Below the pieces are notes generated by a model, which was not told where the DNA came from, searched no databases, and saw nothing but the letters and a program-made list of their open reading frames with translations. A stretch of DNA of 53,288 nucleotides from an uncultured Clostridium sp. (GTDB taxonomy: Bacteria; Bacillota; Clostridia; TANB77; CAG-508). Below are positions 1 to 10,063 of the stretch, piece by piece. The translations under genes and the position numbers were made by a program. Position 1 is the first letter of the stretch. Each line of letters starts with the position of its first letter. The stretch spans positions 1 through 53,288 of the forward strand of contig CAMKEH010000008.1 in assembly GCA_946411515.1 (NCBI GenBank). The letters are read 5' to 3'.

Positions 1-83
1 ATTTCAAATAGTGTATTTATCAATAAAGTGTGACATATGTTTGACAAACCTACAACTAATTTACTGAAAAAAAGAAAAAAGCC

Positions 84-112
84 TTGAAATTTATTAAAAA
101 ATATAGTACAAT
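84..112 (+). promoter_or_regulatory. promoter of rpsO
   Basis: A -35 box TTGAAA (84-89) is followed after 17 bases by a -10 box TACAAT (107-112). This is a good sigma-A spacing 100 bases upstream of rpsO. Confidence 0.7.
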
Positions 113-143
113 AGGTATGTCAAAAAAGACATACCTTTTTCTT
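113..143 (+). promoter_or_regulatory. hairpin with T-tract at the 5' end of the rpsO transcript
   Basis: A perfect 9-bp stem (113-121 with 128-136) with an A6 loop is followed by TTTTCTT. It looks like an intrinsic terminator but overlaps the predicted transcription start. It could end transcription from upstream, or be part of an S15 autoregulatory leader. The sequence alone does not decide. Confidence 0.45.
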
Positions 144-212
144 AGCTTTAAGATTGGCACCTTAAACTTTAAGCTCAGTTAAAGGAAAAGAAAAATTTTA
201 GGAGGTGTAAAT

Positions 213-476
213 ATGACAAAGGAAAGAAAACAAGAAGTAATTAATTCTTATAAAAGAGAAGAAAACGATACTGGTTCTCCAGAAGTTCAAATAGCTCTTT
301 TAACAGAAAGAATCAACGAATTAACAGAGCATCTAAAAGTACACAAAAAAGATAATCACTCTAGACGTGGTCTTTTAAAGATGGTTGGTAAAAGAAGAAA
401 TCTATTAAATTACTTATCTAGAAAAGATATTAATAGATATAGAGAAATCGTTGAAAAATTAGGATTAAGAAAATAA
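213..476 (+). CDS. rpsO: 30S ribosomal protein S15
   Basis: Small-subunit protein S15, which binds the central domain of 16S rRNA early in 30S assembly. The 87-residue product has the usual family length. It carries the family block [12 protein letters not shown] near the N-terminus and the H-x-x-D-x-H-S-R-R-G-L element that contacts rRNA around residues 45-55. A strong Shine-Dalgarno (AGGAGGTG) precedes the ATG. It has its own promoter and a terminator at 491-518, so it is at least partly a single-gene unit, with pnp next as in many bacteria. Confidence 0.98.
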   Translation: MTKERKQEVINSYKREENDTGSPEVQIALLTERINELTEHLKVHKKDNHSRRGLLKMVGKRRNLLNYLSRKDINRYREIVEKLGLRK

Positions 477-490
477 TTTTACTTGAAAAA

Positions 491-518
491 GCCTATGCTT
501 ATTTAAGCACGGGCTTTT
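491..518 (+). terminator. intrinsic terminator after rpsO
   Basis: A stem pairing 491-500 with 505-514 (one mismatch and one G-T pair, ATTT loop) is followed by a short T run, 15 bases after the rpsO stop. Confidence 0.75.
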
Positions 519-743
519 ATCAAGAAAAATATTATTGAAATTAAATTACATTTATTTTAAATGCCTTTTAAGTAAAAATTTTAGGTAAGTAGCTTGTATA
601 ATATATTAAATTATTATTTATCTTTAATTTTAAGTTTTGTTTTATTGTATTTTTAATATTTAATATATTATAGAGGTTACAATCTAAAAAATACTTAGAG
701 GCAAAAAGGTGCAAAGTAAAAATAGAAAGGAATGAAAAAAATT

Positions 744-2885
744 ATGTTTAAAACTTATGAAACAGAGTTAGCAGGTAGAAAACTTGTAATAGAAACAGGA
801 AAAATGGCAGGACTAGCCAATGGAAGTGTATTGGTACGTTATGGAGATACATGTGTATTAGTTAATGTAACAGCTTCTAAAGAACCAAGAGAAGGAATTG
901 ATTTCTTCCCATTATCAGTAGATTTTGAAGAAAAATTATATTCAGTAGGAAAAATCCCAGGAGGATTCTTAAAAAGAGAAGGAAAGCCAAGTGATAAAGC
1001 AATTTTAACATCAAGAGCAATTGATAGACCATTAAGACCACTATTTCCAAAAGACTTTAGAAATGATGTAGTAGTAGTTGCAACAGTACTTTGTGTTGAA
1101 CAAGATAATTCACCAGAAGTAGCAGCTATGATAGGAGCAGCAGCAGCTTTAACTATTTCTGACATACCATTCAACGGACCAACAGCAGCTGTAAATGTAG
1201 GATTAGTAGATGGAAAAATCATAATAAATCCAACAGAAGCACAAAGAGAAGTAAGTGATTTAACATTAACAGTAGCAGCAACTGAAAAGAAAATAACAAT
1301 GATAGAAGCTGGAGCAAATGAAGTTCCAAATGATGTTATGTTAGATGCTATTAAAGCAGCACATAGTGAAATTAAAAAGATTTGTGAATTTATTTCTAAT
1401 ATTCAAAGAGAAATTGGAAAACCAAAATTTGAATATAAATCATTTGAAGTAGATAAAGACGTATATGAATTTATTGAATCAAACTTTAAAGAAGAAATGA
1501 AAGAAAAAATTCAAGAAGAAGATAAAGAACAAAGAGATAAAAACATTGATGAATTAACATCAAAAATTGAAGAAGCATATTTGGAAAAATTTGGAGAAGA
1601 AGCTTTTGAAGAGCATAAATCAGATATAGGAGAAGCTGTTTACAAATTAGAGAAAAAATGTGTAAGAGAAATGATATTTGTAGAACATAAAAGAGTAGAT
1701 GGAAGAGCATTAGATGAAATAAGACCATTAAGTGCGGAAGTAGGACTTCTTCCAAGAACACATGGAAGTGCATTGTTTACAAGAGGACAAACTCAAGTAA
1801 TGTCAATTGCAACACTTGGAATGATTAGTGAAGAACAAGTATTAGATGGTATAGATACTGAAGAATCAAAAAGATATATGCATCACTACAACTTCCCAAG
1901 TTACTCAGTAGGAGAAGCAAGACCTTCTAGAGGACCTGGAAGAAGAGAAGTAGGTCATGGAGCTTTAGCTGAAAAAGCATTAGTTCCAGTATTACCATCA
2001 AAAGAAGAATTTCCATATGCAATAAGAGTTGTGTCTGAAGTACTATCATCTAATGGATCAACATCACAAGCAAGTATTTGTGGAAGTACTTTAAGTTTAA
2101 TGGATGCAGGTGTACCAATTAAAAGACCTGTTGCAGGAATTTCTACAGGATTAGTTACAAATCCGGATGATGATGAAGATTATGTAATGCTTGTAGATAT
2201 CCAAGGATTAGAAGATTTCTTTGGAGATATGGACTTTAAAGTTGGTGGAACAGAAAAAGGAATTACAGCTATACAAGTTGATATTAAATGTGATGGATTA
2301 ACATATAAAATAATTGAAGAAGCATTTGAAAGAACAGCTAAAGCAAGACAATATATTTTAAATGATATAATGATGCCAGTAATAGATAAACCAAGAGAAG
2401 AAGTATCTAAATATGCACCAAGAATTGTTAGCACAATTATTAAAGTAGATAAAATAAAAGATGTAATAGGACCTGGTGGAAAAATGATAAACAAAATTAT
2501 TGATGAAACAGGTGTTAAAATAGACATAGAAGAAGATGGACAAGTATTTATTTATTCTACAGATAATGAAAAAGCGTTCCAAGCATTAGATATGATAGAA
2601 GACATTGTAAGAGAAGTAGAAGTTGGTGGAATTTATTATGGAGAAGTTGTAAGAATAATGAACTTTGGAGCATTTGTTGATTTAGGAGTAGGAGGAAAAG
2701 AAGGTCTATTACACATTTCACAAATATCAAAAGAAAGAGTAAATAAAGTAGAAGATGTACTACATATTGGAGACAAAGTAACAGTTAAAGTATTAGATAT
2801 AGATGATCAAGATAGAATAAATCTTACAATGAAAGGATTATCTGATGATTCAAATAATTCTTTAGAAAATGATCAAGATAAATAA
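744..2885 (+). CDS. pnp: polyribonucleotide nucleotidyltransferase (PNPase)
   Basis: Phosphorolytic 3'-to-5' exoribonuclease of mRNA decay, normally a trimer. Order of domains: first RNase PH-like domain (about 10-140), linker helices, second RNase PH domain (about 320-460), KH domain with a GPGG loop (about 565), and a C-terminal S1 domain (about 622-690). About 713 residues is the standard length. I chose the ATG at 744 because PNPases begin MFKTYE and because an ATG at 732 sits directly on the AGAAAGGA ribosome binding site with no spacer. The 225 bases upstream show no confident promoter. The next gene begins 13 bases downstream. Confidence 0.97.
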   Translation: MFKTYETELAGRKLVIETGKMAGLANGSVLVRYGDTCVLVNVTASKEPREGIDFFPLSVDFEEKLYSVGKIPGGFLKREGKPSDKAILTSRAIDRPLRPLFPKDFRNDVVVVATVLCVEQDNSPEVAAMIGAAAALTISDIPFNGPTAAVNVGLVDGKIIINPTEAQREVSDLTLTVAATEKKITMIEAGANEVPNDVMLDAIKAAHSEIKKICEFISNIQREIGKPKFEYKSFEVDKDVYEFIESNFKEEMKEKIQEEDKEQRDKNIDELTSKIEEAYLEKFGEEAFEEHKSDIGEAVYKLEKKCVREMIFVEHKRVDGRALDEIRPLSAEVGLLPRTHGSALFTRGQTQVMSIATLGMISEEQVLDGIDTEESKRYMHHYNFPSYSVGEARPSRGPGRREVGHGALAEKALVPVLPSKEEFPYAIRVVSEVLSSNGSTSQASICGSTLSLMDAGVPIKRPVAGISTGLVTNPDDDEDYVMLVDIQGLEDFFGDMDFKVGGTEKGITAIQVDIKCDGLTYKIIEEAFERTAKARQYILNDIMMPVIDKPREEVSKYAPRIVSTIIKVDKIKDVIGPGGKMINKIIDETGVKIDIEEDGQVFIYSTDNEKAFQALDMIEDIVREVEVGGIYYGEVVRIMNFGAFVDLGVGGKEGLLHISQISKERVNKVEDVLHIGDKVTVKVLDIDDQDRINLTMKGLSDDSNNSLENDQDK

Positions 2886-2898
2886 TAGGAGAATTTAA

Positions 2899-4386
2899 AT
2901 GGCTTTAGAAAATGAAAAAAATAATCAAGAAGAAAAAATAATAAGAAGAATAGAATATTTGAAGAAAGTAAAAAAATATGAAAAAGCACTTAATTTGATT
3001 TCTAAATATCCTAATAATGCAGATATACAAGCCCAAAAAATAAAAATATATATTGATCAAGGAAAAAGAGAAAAAGTAATAGAGATAGGGGAAAAATTTA
3101 AAGATTTTGCCCCTATTCAATCTCGTATAATGAAAATGTATATTGAAGAAGAAAATTATGAAAAAGCAAAAGAAATTGGAGAAAGATTTCCAGATAATCC
3201 AATAATTCAATCACAAATGATAAGTATATATATTAAAAAAGGGAATTATGAAAAAGCAAAAGAAATAGGAGGAAAATTTCAAAACTATCCAATAATTCAA
3301 TCACAAATGGTTAAAATTTATATAAAAGAAAAAAGATATATAAAGGCAAAAAGAGTAGGGAAAAGATTTAAAAATCATCCCAATATACAATCACAGATGA
3401 TTACAATCTGCAAAATTGAAAAAAACTATAAAAGAGCAAAAGAAATTGGAGAAAGATTTCCAGATAATCCATATATACAATCACAAATAATTACAATTTA
3501 TATAAGAGAAGGAGACTATAAAAAAGCAAAAGAAATAGGAGAAAAATTTAGTGATTATCCATATATTCAGTCACAAATGATTAAAATACATATAAAAGAA
3601 GGAGACTATAAAAAAGCAAAAGAAATAGGAGAAAGATTTAAAGATGATCCACACATTCAGTCGCAAATATCTGATATGGATATAAAAGAAGTTAAAGAAG
3701 AAAAAGTAACAGAATCAATAGAACAAGACAAAGATGATAAAAGTAAAGACAAATTTAATAAAATTAAGCTGACTAGTAAGGAGTTAAGGAAAAAAATATA
3801 TTATGAGGATGATTTAGATATAGGTGAAACAATAGAACAGATAGAACAAAATTATAAAAATATGGATTCTTGGGCACTTACTTTGATAAAAATAGCTTTA
3901 AATGATAGAATGAATAAAACTATTACAGTACAAAGTATTATAGCTAAATACATAAAAGATCATCCAGATCAAAAGAATCATATTAGAATATTAAAAAAGG
4001 TAAAACAAAGAAATCAAGGTAAAAAGAAAATATTTGATAAATCTATATATGATGAATTAATAGATTGGGAAAAATTAGATGAATTTACTGAAACGATATA
4101 TGATACAATGAATCCTGAACTAAAAGAAATATTAGAAGAAATTATAAAATCTAAAGTAAATTCAGAAGATGGAGCAATTGCGAAAATAAAAAAATATATT
4201 AATTGTGAAAATAATCAAAAAAATGCATTAATGAGACTTATTGTAGAACTAGAAAAGTTAGGAATAGATGTAAGTAAATATTATCCTAAAGAGTATGAAG
4301 AGTATAAAAAGATAAAAAAAGACATTAGTAAAACTAAAAAATTTGATTCAAAATCAAAAAAAGGTCAAGAACCGGAATGTAAATAA
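2899..4386 (+). CDS. 30-residue helical-repeat protein of unknown function
   Basis: Not recognised as a named family. About residues 26-265 are eight tandem 30-residue units (90 bases each, 2974-3693) of the pattern Y-x-K-A-K-E-I-G-E-R-F-x-x-x-P-x-I-Q-S-Q-M-I-x-I-Y-I-K. This predicts pairs of helices like TPR or PPR repeats, but four residues shorter than the TPR unit. A Lys/Glu/Asp-rich linker follows, then a helical C-terminal region (about 290-495) without a motif I know. There is no signal peptide or membrane segment. It is probably a cytoplasmic scaffold in the pnp transcription unit. The ribosome binding site is TAGGAG. Confidence 0.8.
   Translation: MALENEKNNQEEKIIRRIEYLKKVKKYEKALNLISKYPNNADIQAQKIKIYIDQGKREKVIEIGEKFKDFAPIQSRIMKMYIEEENYEKAKEIGERFPDNPIIQSQMISIYIKKGNYEKAKEIGGKFQNYPIIQSQMVKIYIKEKRYIKAKRVGKRFKNHPNIQSQMITICKIEKNYKRAKEIGERFPDNPYIQSQIITIYIREGDYKKAKEIGEKFSDYPYIQSQMIKIHIKEGDYKKAKEIGERFKDDPHIQSQISDMDIKEVKEEKVTESIEQDKDDKSKDKFNKIKLTSKELRKKIYYEDDLDIGETIEQIEQNYKNMDSWALTLIKIALNDRMNKTITVQSIIAKYIKDHPDQKNHIRILKKVKQRNQGKKKIFDKSIYDELIDWEKLDEFTETIYDTMNPELKEILEEIIKSKVNSEDGAIAKIKKYINCENNQKNALMRLIVELEKLGIDVSKYYPKEYEEYKKIKKDISKTKKFDSKSKKGQEPECK
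2974..3693 (+). repeat. eight 90-bp tandem repeats inside a coding region
   Basis: Units start at 2974, 3064, 3154, 3244, 3334, 3424, 3514 and 3604, with no insertions or deletions between them. Units 3 to 8 are the most alike. Each encodes one 30-residue helical hairpin. Confidence 0.85.
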
Positions 4387-4416
4387 TATAAAAACAAATG
4401 ATAATGGAGATATAAT

Positions 4417-5775
4417 ATGGAAAAAGAAAAAACAAAATCTTTTAAAATCAAAAATACTATAGTAATTATAATATTATTAATTTGTGTATATTTTGCATAT
4501 GGACATTATAAAGAAAATAATTTTAGTAATTTCATAAGAAGTGAATCAAATTTACATATATCAGAGTTTAAGCGAGATTCTAAAATAAAGTATTCTGAGC
4601 ATATGAGTTATAAAATTGTGTCAGAAGAATATAATGATGCGATGTTTTATAAGAAAATTAAAGTAGAAAAAAATCAATCATATAAAGTTTCATGTATGAT
4701 TAAAACTGAAAATGTAGTAGCCAAAGAAGATAAATCAGGAATAGGAGCGGGAATATCTATAGAAGGAACAACAGAAAGATCTGTAACTTTAAATCGGAAC
4801 TTCAGATTGGCAAAAAGTCGAATTAATATTTAATTCTAAAGATAGAGAAGAAGTAAATGTAGGATTTAGACTAGGGGGATACTTAGGAGATGCAAAAGGT
4901 ACAGCATGGTTTTCTGATTTAAAATTAGAAGAAGGAATAGCTAAAACAGATGATAATGAATGGAAATTCGCGTGTTTTATATTTAAAAATACCGATGTAA
5001 AGATAAATGAAAAACAAGTGAAATTAGAGGTATCAAACAAAGATATAAATGATATAAAAGCCACAATTCAAAGATTTTCATCTTCTTGCAATACTTTATC
5101 TCAAGGAAAAATGAATGCGAAATATGACATTTACGAAATAGATACGCCACTTAGCTCATTATCATATGATAATGAATTTGCATATTACGTTTCTCCAGAA
5201 GATATAGAAAACCAGATAAAAGATGTAATTTCTAATAGCGACTATGACCATATATTTGCAGTTATAAGACTACGGAGATAATGAACATGAAAATGATATT
5301 GAAGTAAATGACTGGATAGGACTTCGGATCAATGGATTATTATGGAATAGGTTTTTCAAACATTAGATTACCAAATGATTCAAGAAGCTATATATACAAA
5401 TATAATACAAGTATAAATCAATTTCCGGAAGAAGTATTTTTACATGAATTTTTACATTCTTTAGAAAGAACTGCAAAAGAATATGGATATGAGAGACCAG
5501 AACTACATTCTTATCAGCAATATGGATATAAAAATGAAGCTTTAATAGGTCAAAAAAGATGGTATACAGATTATATGAATAAAGAAATAAAAGCTAATAC
5601 TGGAAATATTGGATTACCACAAGAAGTATATACTCTAAAGCCGGCTAAAAGTACAGATTTTAAGTATTCATATGATATGAAAGAATTTAAAGAACCAGAA
5701 AATATTATAGAAGAAATAAGAGAAATTTTTACAAATTTGTCAAATAAAATTAAATACTTATTTGGAAATAAATAA
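4417..5775 (+). CDS. membrane-anchored zinc metallopeptidase-like protein, three +1 frameshifts at CGG
   Basis: The zero frame breaks three times, each time at an in-frame CGG (4795, 5273, 5325). Skipping one base at each gives one continuous 451-residue product. It has an N-terminal membrane anchor (about 13-29), a beta-sandwich carbohydrate-binding-like domain (about 40-175, including NGTSDWQKV and GTAWFSDLKLEEG), and a C-terminal domain with H-E-F-L-H (about 342-346), the zinc metallopeptidase signature. A further His in PELHSYQQ lies downstream. Each corrected site yields Gly in a sensible place (NGTSDW, IRLGDNE, IGLGSMDYYG). Without correction it would be fragments of 138, 87 and 147 residues. 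The product is likely extracellular. Substrate unknown. Confidence 0.75.
4795..4798 (+). other. +1 frameshift site CGGA in the metallopeptidase gene (site 1)
   Basis: The zero-frame codon is CGG after AAT. The protein continues in the +1 frame from 4799 (ACT), and the site reads N-Gly-T. The unshifted frame ends at TAA 13 codons later. Confidence 0.9.
5273..5276 (+). other. +1 frameshift site CGGA in the metallopeptidase gene (site 2)
   Basis: CGG follows CTA. The frame resumes at 5277 (GAT), giving L-Gly-D. The unshifted frame ends at once with CGG AGA TAA. Confidence 0.9.
5325..5328 (+). other. +1 frameshift site CGGA in the metallopeptidase gene (site 3)
   Basis: CGG follows CTT. The frame resumes at 5329 (TCA), giving L-Gly-S. 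It lies only 52 bases after site 2, and the 16 codons between the two sites read well only in the intermediate frame. Confidence 0.9.
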
Positions 5776-5809
5776 GACTTTAAATAACAATTTATAGGAG
5801 AAGAACAAA

Positions 5810-6832
5810 TTGAAAGTATCAGAATTTAATTATTATTTACCAGAAGAATTGATTGCACAAACTCCGATTGAAAAAAGAGATGAATCAAGACTTATGGTAT
5901 TGGACAGAAAAAATAAAGGTATTGAACATAGACAGTTTAAAGATATTATAGATTTTCTAAAACCAGGAGACGTATTAGTAAGAAACAATACAAAAGTTAT
6001 TCCTGCAAGACTGTATGGAAAAAAAGAAACTGGTGCAAATGTTGAATTTTTATTATTAAATAATATAGAAGGAGATATTTGGGAAAGTATTGTAAGACCA
6101 GGAAATAAATTACATGTAGGGACAAAAGTTATATTTGGAGAAGGCTTACTAGAAGCAGAAATTCTAGATATAATGCCAGGTGGGACAAGAAAAGTTAAAT
6201 TTACATATGATGGCATTTTTAATGAAATATTAGATAGAATTGGATTAATGCCTCTTCCACCATATATTCATGAAGAATTAAAAGAAAAAGGAAGATATCA
6301 AACAGTATATGCAAAATATGATGGATCTGCAGCAGCTCCAACAGCAGGATTACATTTTACAGAAGAACTAATTAAAAAGTTAGAAGAAAAAGGAGTAGTT
6401 ATTGCAAATGTAACGTTGCACGTCGGAATAGGAACCTTTAGACCAGTAAAAGAAGAAACTGTTGAAAATCATGAAATGCATTCAGAACATTTTTATATAA
6501 AACAAGAAGATGTAGAAAAAATAAATAATGCAAAGAAAAATGAAAATAGAGTAATAGCTGTAGGAACAACATCTTGTAGAGTGTTAGAAACAATTGCGGA
6601 TGAAAATGGCATGGTAAACACAACAGAAGGAGATACTAAAATTTTTATTTACCCAGGGTATAAATTTAAATGTTTAGATGGATTAATTACTAATTTCCAT
6701 TTACCACAATCAACATTACTGATGCTTGTATCAGCATTGGCAGGAAAAGACTATATAATGGGTGCATATGAAGAAGCTGTAAAAGAAAAATATAGATTTT
6801 TTAGTTTTGGAGATGCAATGTTTATATATTAA
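5810..6832 (+). CDS. queA: S-adenosylmethionine:tRNA ribosyltransferase-isomerase
   Basis: Adds the ribosyl moiety of SAM to preQ1 in tRNA to make epoxyqueuosine, late in queuosine synthesis. The 340 residues match the family length. Family blocks seen: [20 protein letters not shown] near the N-terminus, [13 protein letters not shown] (about 168-180), [10 protein letters not shown], and the C-terminal [12 protein letters not shown]. The start is TTG at 5810, 8 bases after AGGAG, and homologues begin at this point. tgt, the base-exchange enzyme of the same pathway, lies two genes downstream. No preQ1 riboswitch is visible in the short gap before the gene. Confidence 0.97.
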   Translation: MKVSEFNYYLPEELIAQTPIEKRDESRLMVLDRKNKGIEHRQFKDIIDFLKPGDVLVRNNTKVIPARLYGKKETGANVEFLLLNNIEGDIWESIVRPGNKLHVGTKVIFGEGLLEAEILDIMPGGTRKVKFTYDGIFNEILDRIGLMPLPPYIHEELKEKGRYQTVYAKYDGSAAAPTAGLHFTEELIKKLEEKGVVIANVTLHVGIGTFRPVKEETVENHEMHSEHFYIKQEDVEKINNAKKNENRVIAVGTTSCRVLETIADENGMVNTTEGDTKIFIYPGYKFKCLDGLITNFHLPQSTLLMLVSALAGKDYIMGAYEEAVKEKYRFFSFGDAMFIY

Positions 6833-6854
6833 CTAAAATATTGAAAGGAAACAC

Positions 6855-8431
<1,577 letters not shown>

Positions 8432-8443
8432 GGAGGAACACAA

Positions 8444-9937
8444 ATGAATTTAATGGAAGAAAGTTTTCAAACTAAAGAACAACAAAAAAAGAAAAGAGTA
8501 ACAACTATTATATTAATTTTGATAGCTGTAGTTTTAATAGGGATTATTGCTTTAATAATATTTATAGCACAAATAAAAAATAGCGAATTAAAAACATATC
8601 TAGATGGAAAGCTGAATAAAAAATTAGAAGATGTATTTGTAATAGAAGATGATGGAACAGTATATGCTAAAGTAAAGGAAATTGCAAACTTTTTAGAATA
8701 TGAAAGCTATAATGGCGAGTATTCAGAAAAATCAGAAGTTCCTAATAAATGCTATGTGGAAAGCAAAGAAGAAATTTGTAATTTTGAATTAGGATCTAAA
8801 AAATTGTATAAATTAGATTTAACAGGTTCAAGAGAAAATTATGAATATTGTTATATAAAGAATCCTATAAAAAGTATAAATGGTGAAATATGTGCTGCGT
8901 CAGAAGCTATAGAAAAAGCTTTTAATGTAAGTTTTGAATATGATAAAAATAAAAATACAATTAAAATTTTTACATTACCATATTTAAAGGAAACTTATTC
9001 TTCTAAAGTGTTAGATGCTGGGTATAAAGAAATTAGTGATGTATTAGCAAATAAAAAAGCAATGCTTGAAGGTATGATTGTTGTACAAAAAGATAATAAG
9101 ATAATGGCAGTTATGAGTACATCAGGAGAAATGATATTAGAACCTAAATATACTACTATAACATACTTGCCTAGTAGAGGAGATTTTTTAATCGAAACTG
9201 ATAAAAAAATAGGTGTGTTATCTAAAAATAAATCCACAATAATACCACCAAGATATGATGCTATTGAATTAATGGACATGGATGCAGAATTATATTTAGT
9301 AAAACAAGATAATAAATATGGAGTAATGGATTTTAGAGGACAAGTAAAAATATTTATAGAAAATGATGAAATAGGAATTGATATTAATAAATTTATTGAA
9401 AATGATTTAAAAAGTAAATATATAGTAGCGGATAATTTAATTCCTATAAAGAAAAATAATCAATGGGGATTGTTTGATAAAAAAGGTAAACAAGTAGTAG
9501 AATTTAAATATGATGATTTTGGATATGTTTCTTCAAGTAATAAAAATGCTCTGGATTTATTAGTTATTCCTGGATATAATGCTATTGTTGCATGTAAAAA
9601 TAAAAAATATACGTTATTAGATTCTAATGGAAAAGAATTATTTGCATCTGTAGCTGATGATATTTATATGACAATAGAAGGAAATCAAAAATACTATTAT
9701 ATAAATGCAAATAATAGACTACGTAGCGCAACTGAATTTTTAGAAAGTAGAGGAATTACAGTTAGAAATAATAGTAATAATAACTCAAAAGATGTTACTA
9801 CTGAAAATATAAATAATAACAGTAATACTGTAAATACAAGAAACTCTCAAGAAAATCCAGAACAGAATGTAGAAAATAACAACAATGAAGAAAATGAACA
9901 AGAAAACAATAATGATAATAATGAAGAACAAGATTAA
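8444..9937 (+). CDS. membrane-anchored WG-repeat protein
   Basis: About 497 residues. A positively charged N-terminus and one membrane segment (about 22-44) are followed by an extracellular region. From about 200 to 410 there are WG (beta) repeats, short units with a G-V/L-x-D/S-x-x-G core such as KIGVLSKNKS, KYGVMDFRGQ and QWGLFDKKGK, each followed by I/V-x-P/E-x-x-Y-D. The tail from about 430 is Asn/Glu-rich low complexity. WG-repeat proteins are common in Clostridia and Bacteroidetes but mostly without known function. It follows tgt by 12 bases with AAGGAGG, and a terminator follows. Confidence 0.85.
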   Translation: MNLMEESFQTKEQQKKKRVTTIILILIAVVLIGIIALIIFIAQIKNSELKTYLDGKLNKKLEDVFVIEDDGTVYAKVKEIANFLEYESYNGEYSEKSEVPNKCYVESKEEICNFELGSKKLYKLDLTGSRENYEYCYIKNPIKSINGEICAASEAIEKAFNVSFEYDKNKNTIKIFTLPYLKETYSSKVLDAGYKEISDVLANKKAMLEGMIVVQKDNKIMAVMSTSGEMILEPKYTTITYLPSRGDFLIETDKKIGVLSKNKSTIIPPRYDAIELMDMDAELYLVKQDNKYGVMDFRGQVKIFIENDEIGIDINKFIENDLKSKYIVADNLIPIKKNNQWGLFDKKGKQVVEFKYDDFGYVSSSNKNALDLLVIPGYNAIVACKNKKYTLLDSNGKELFASVADDIYMTIEGNQKYYYINANNRLRSATEFLESRGITVRNNSNNNSKDVTTENINNNSNTVNTRNSQENPEQNVENNNNEENEQENNNDNNEEQD

Positions 9938-9950
9938 TAAATAAAAATAA

Positions 9951-9990
9951 AAAAAGTAGATGTTTTTTAAAAAAAGCATTTACTTTTTTT
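9951..9990 (+). terminator. intrinsic terminator after the WG-repeat gene
   Basis: A 12-bp stem (9951-9962 with 9977-9988, one mismatch) ends in a run of T. It closes the long pnp-to-WG-repeat gene series. Confidence 0.8.
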
Positions 9991-10007
9991 AAAAAGTTGT
10001 ATACAAT
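9979..10007 (+). promoter_or_regulatory. possible promoter of the GT4 gene
   Basis: TTTACT (9979-9984), 17 bases, TACAAT (10002-10007). The -35 box is weak and overlaps the terminator stem. Confidence 0.4.
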
Positions 10008-10063
10008 ATAGAAGAAAATGTCGAAAACAAAAGAAAATTAAAAATAAAAAGGAGTAGTAGTTA

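Noticed and set aside
531..743. Promoter for pnp
   Set aside because: A TATAAT at 597-602 has no acceptable -35 box at 16-18 bases; left unassigned.
4417..5775. Ordinary pseudogene decay in the six split genes
   Set aside because: Random lesions would vary in type and place and include stops and deletions. Here all eight are the same one-base insertion next to GG(A/T), in otherwise intact and mostly essential genes.
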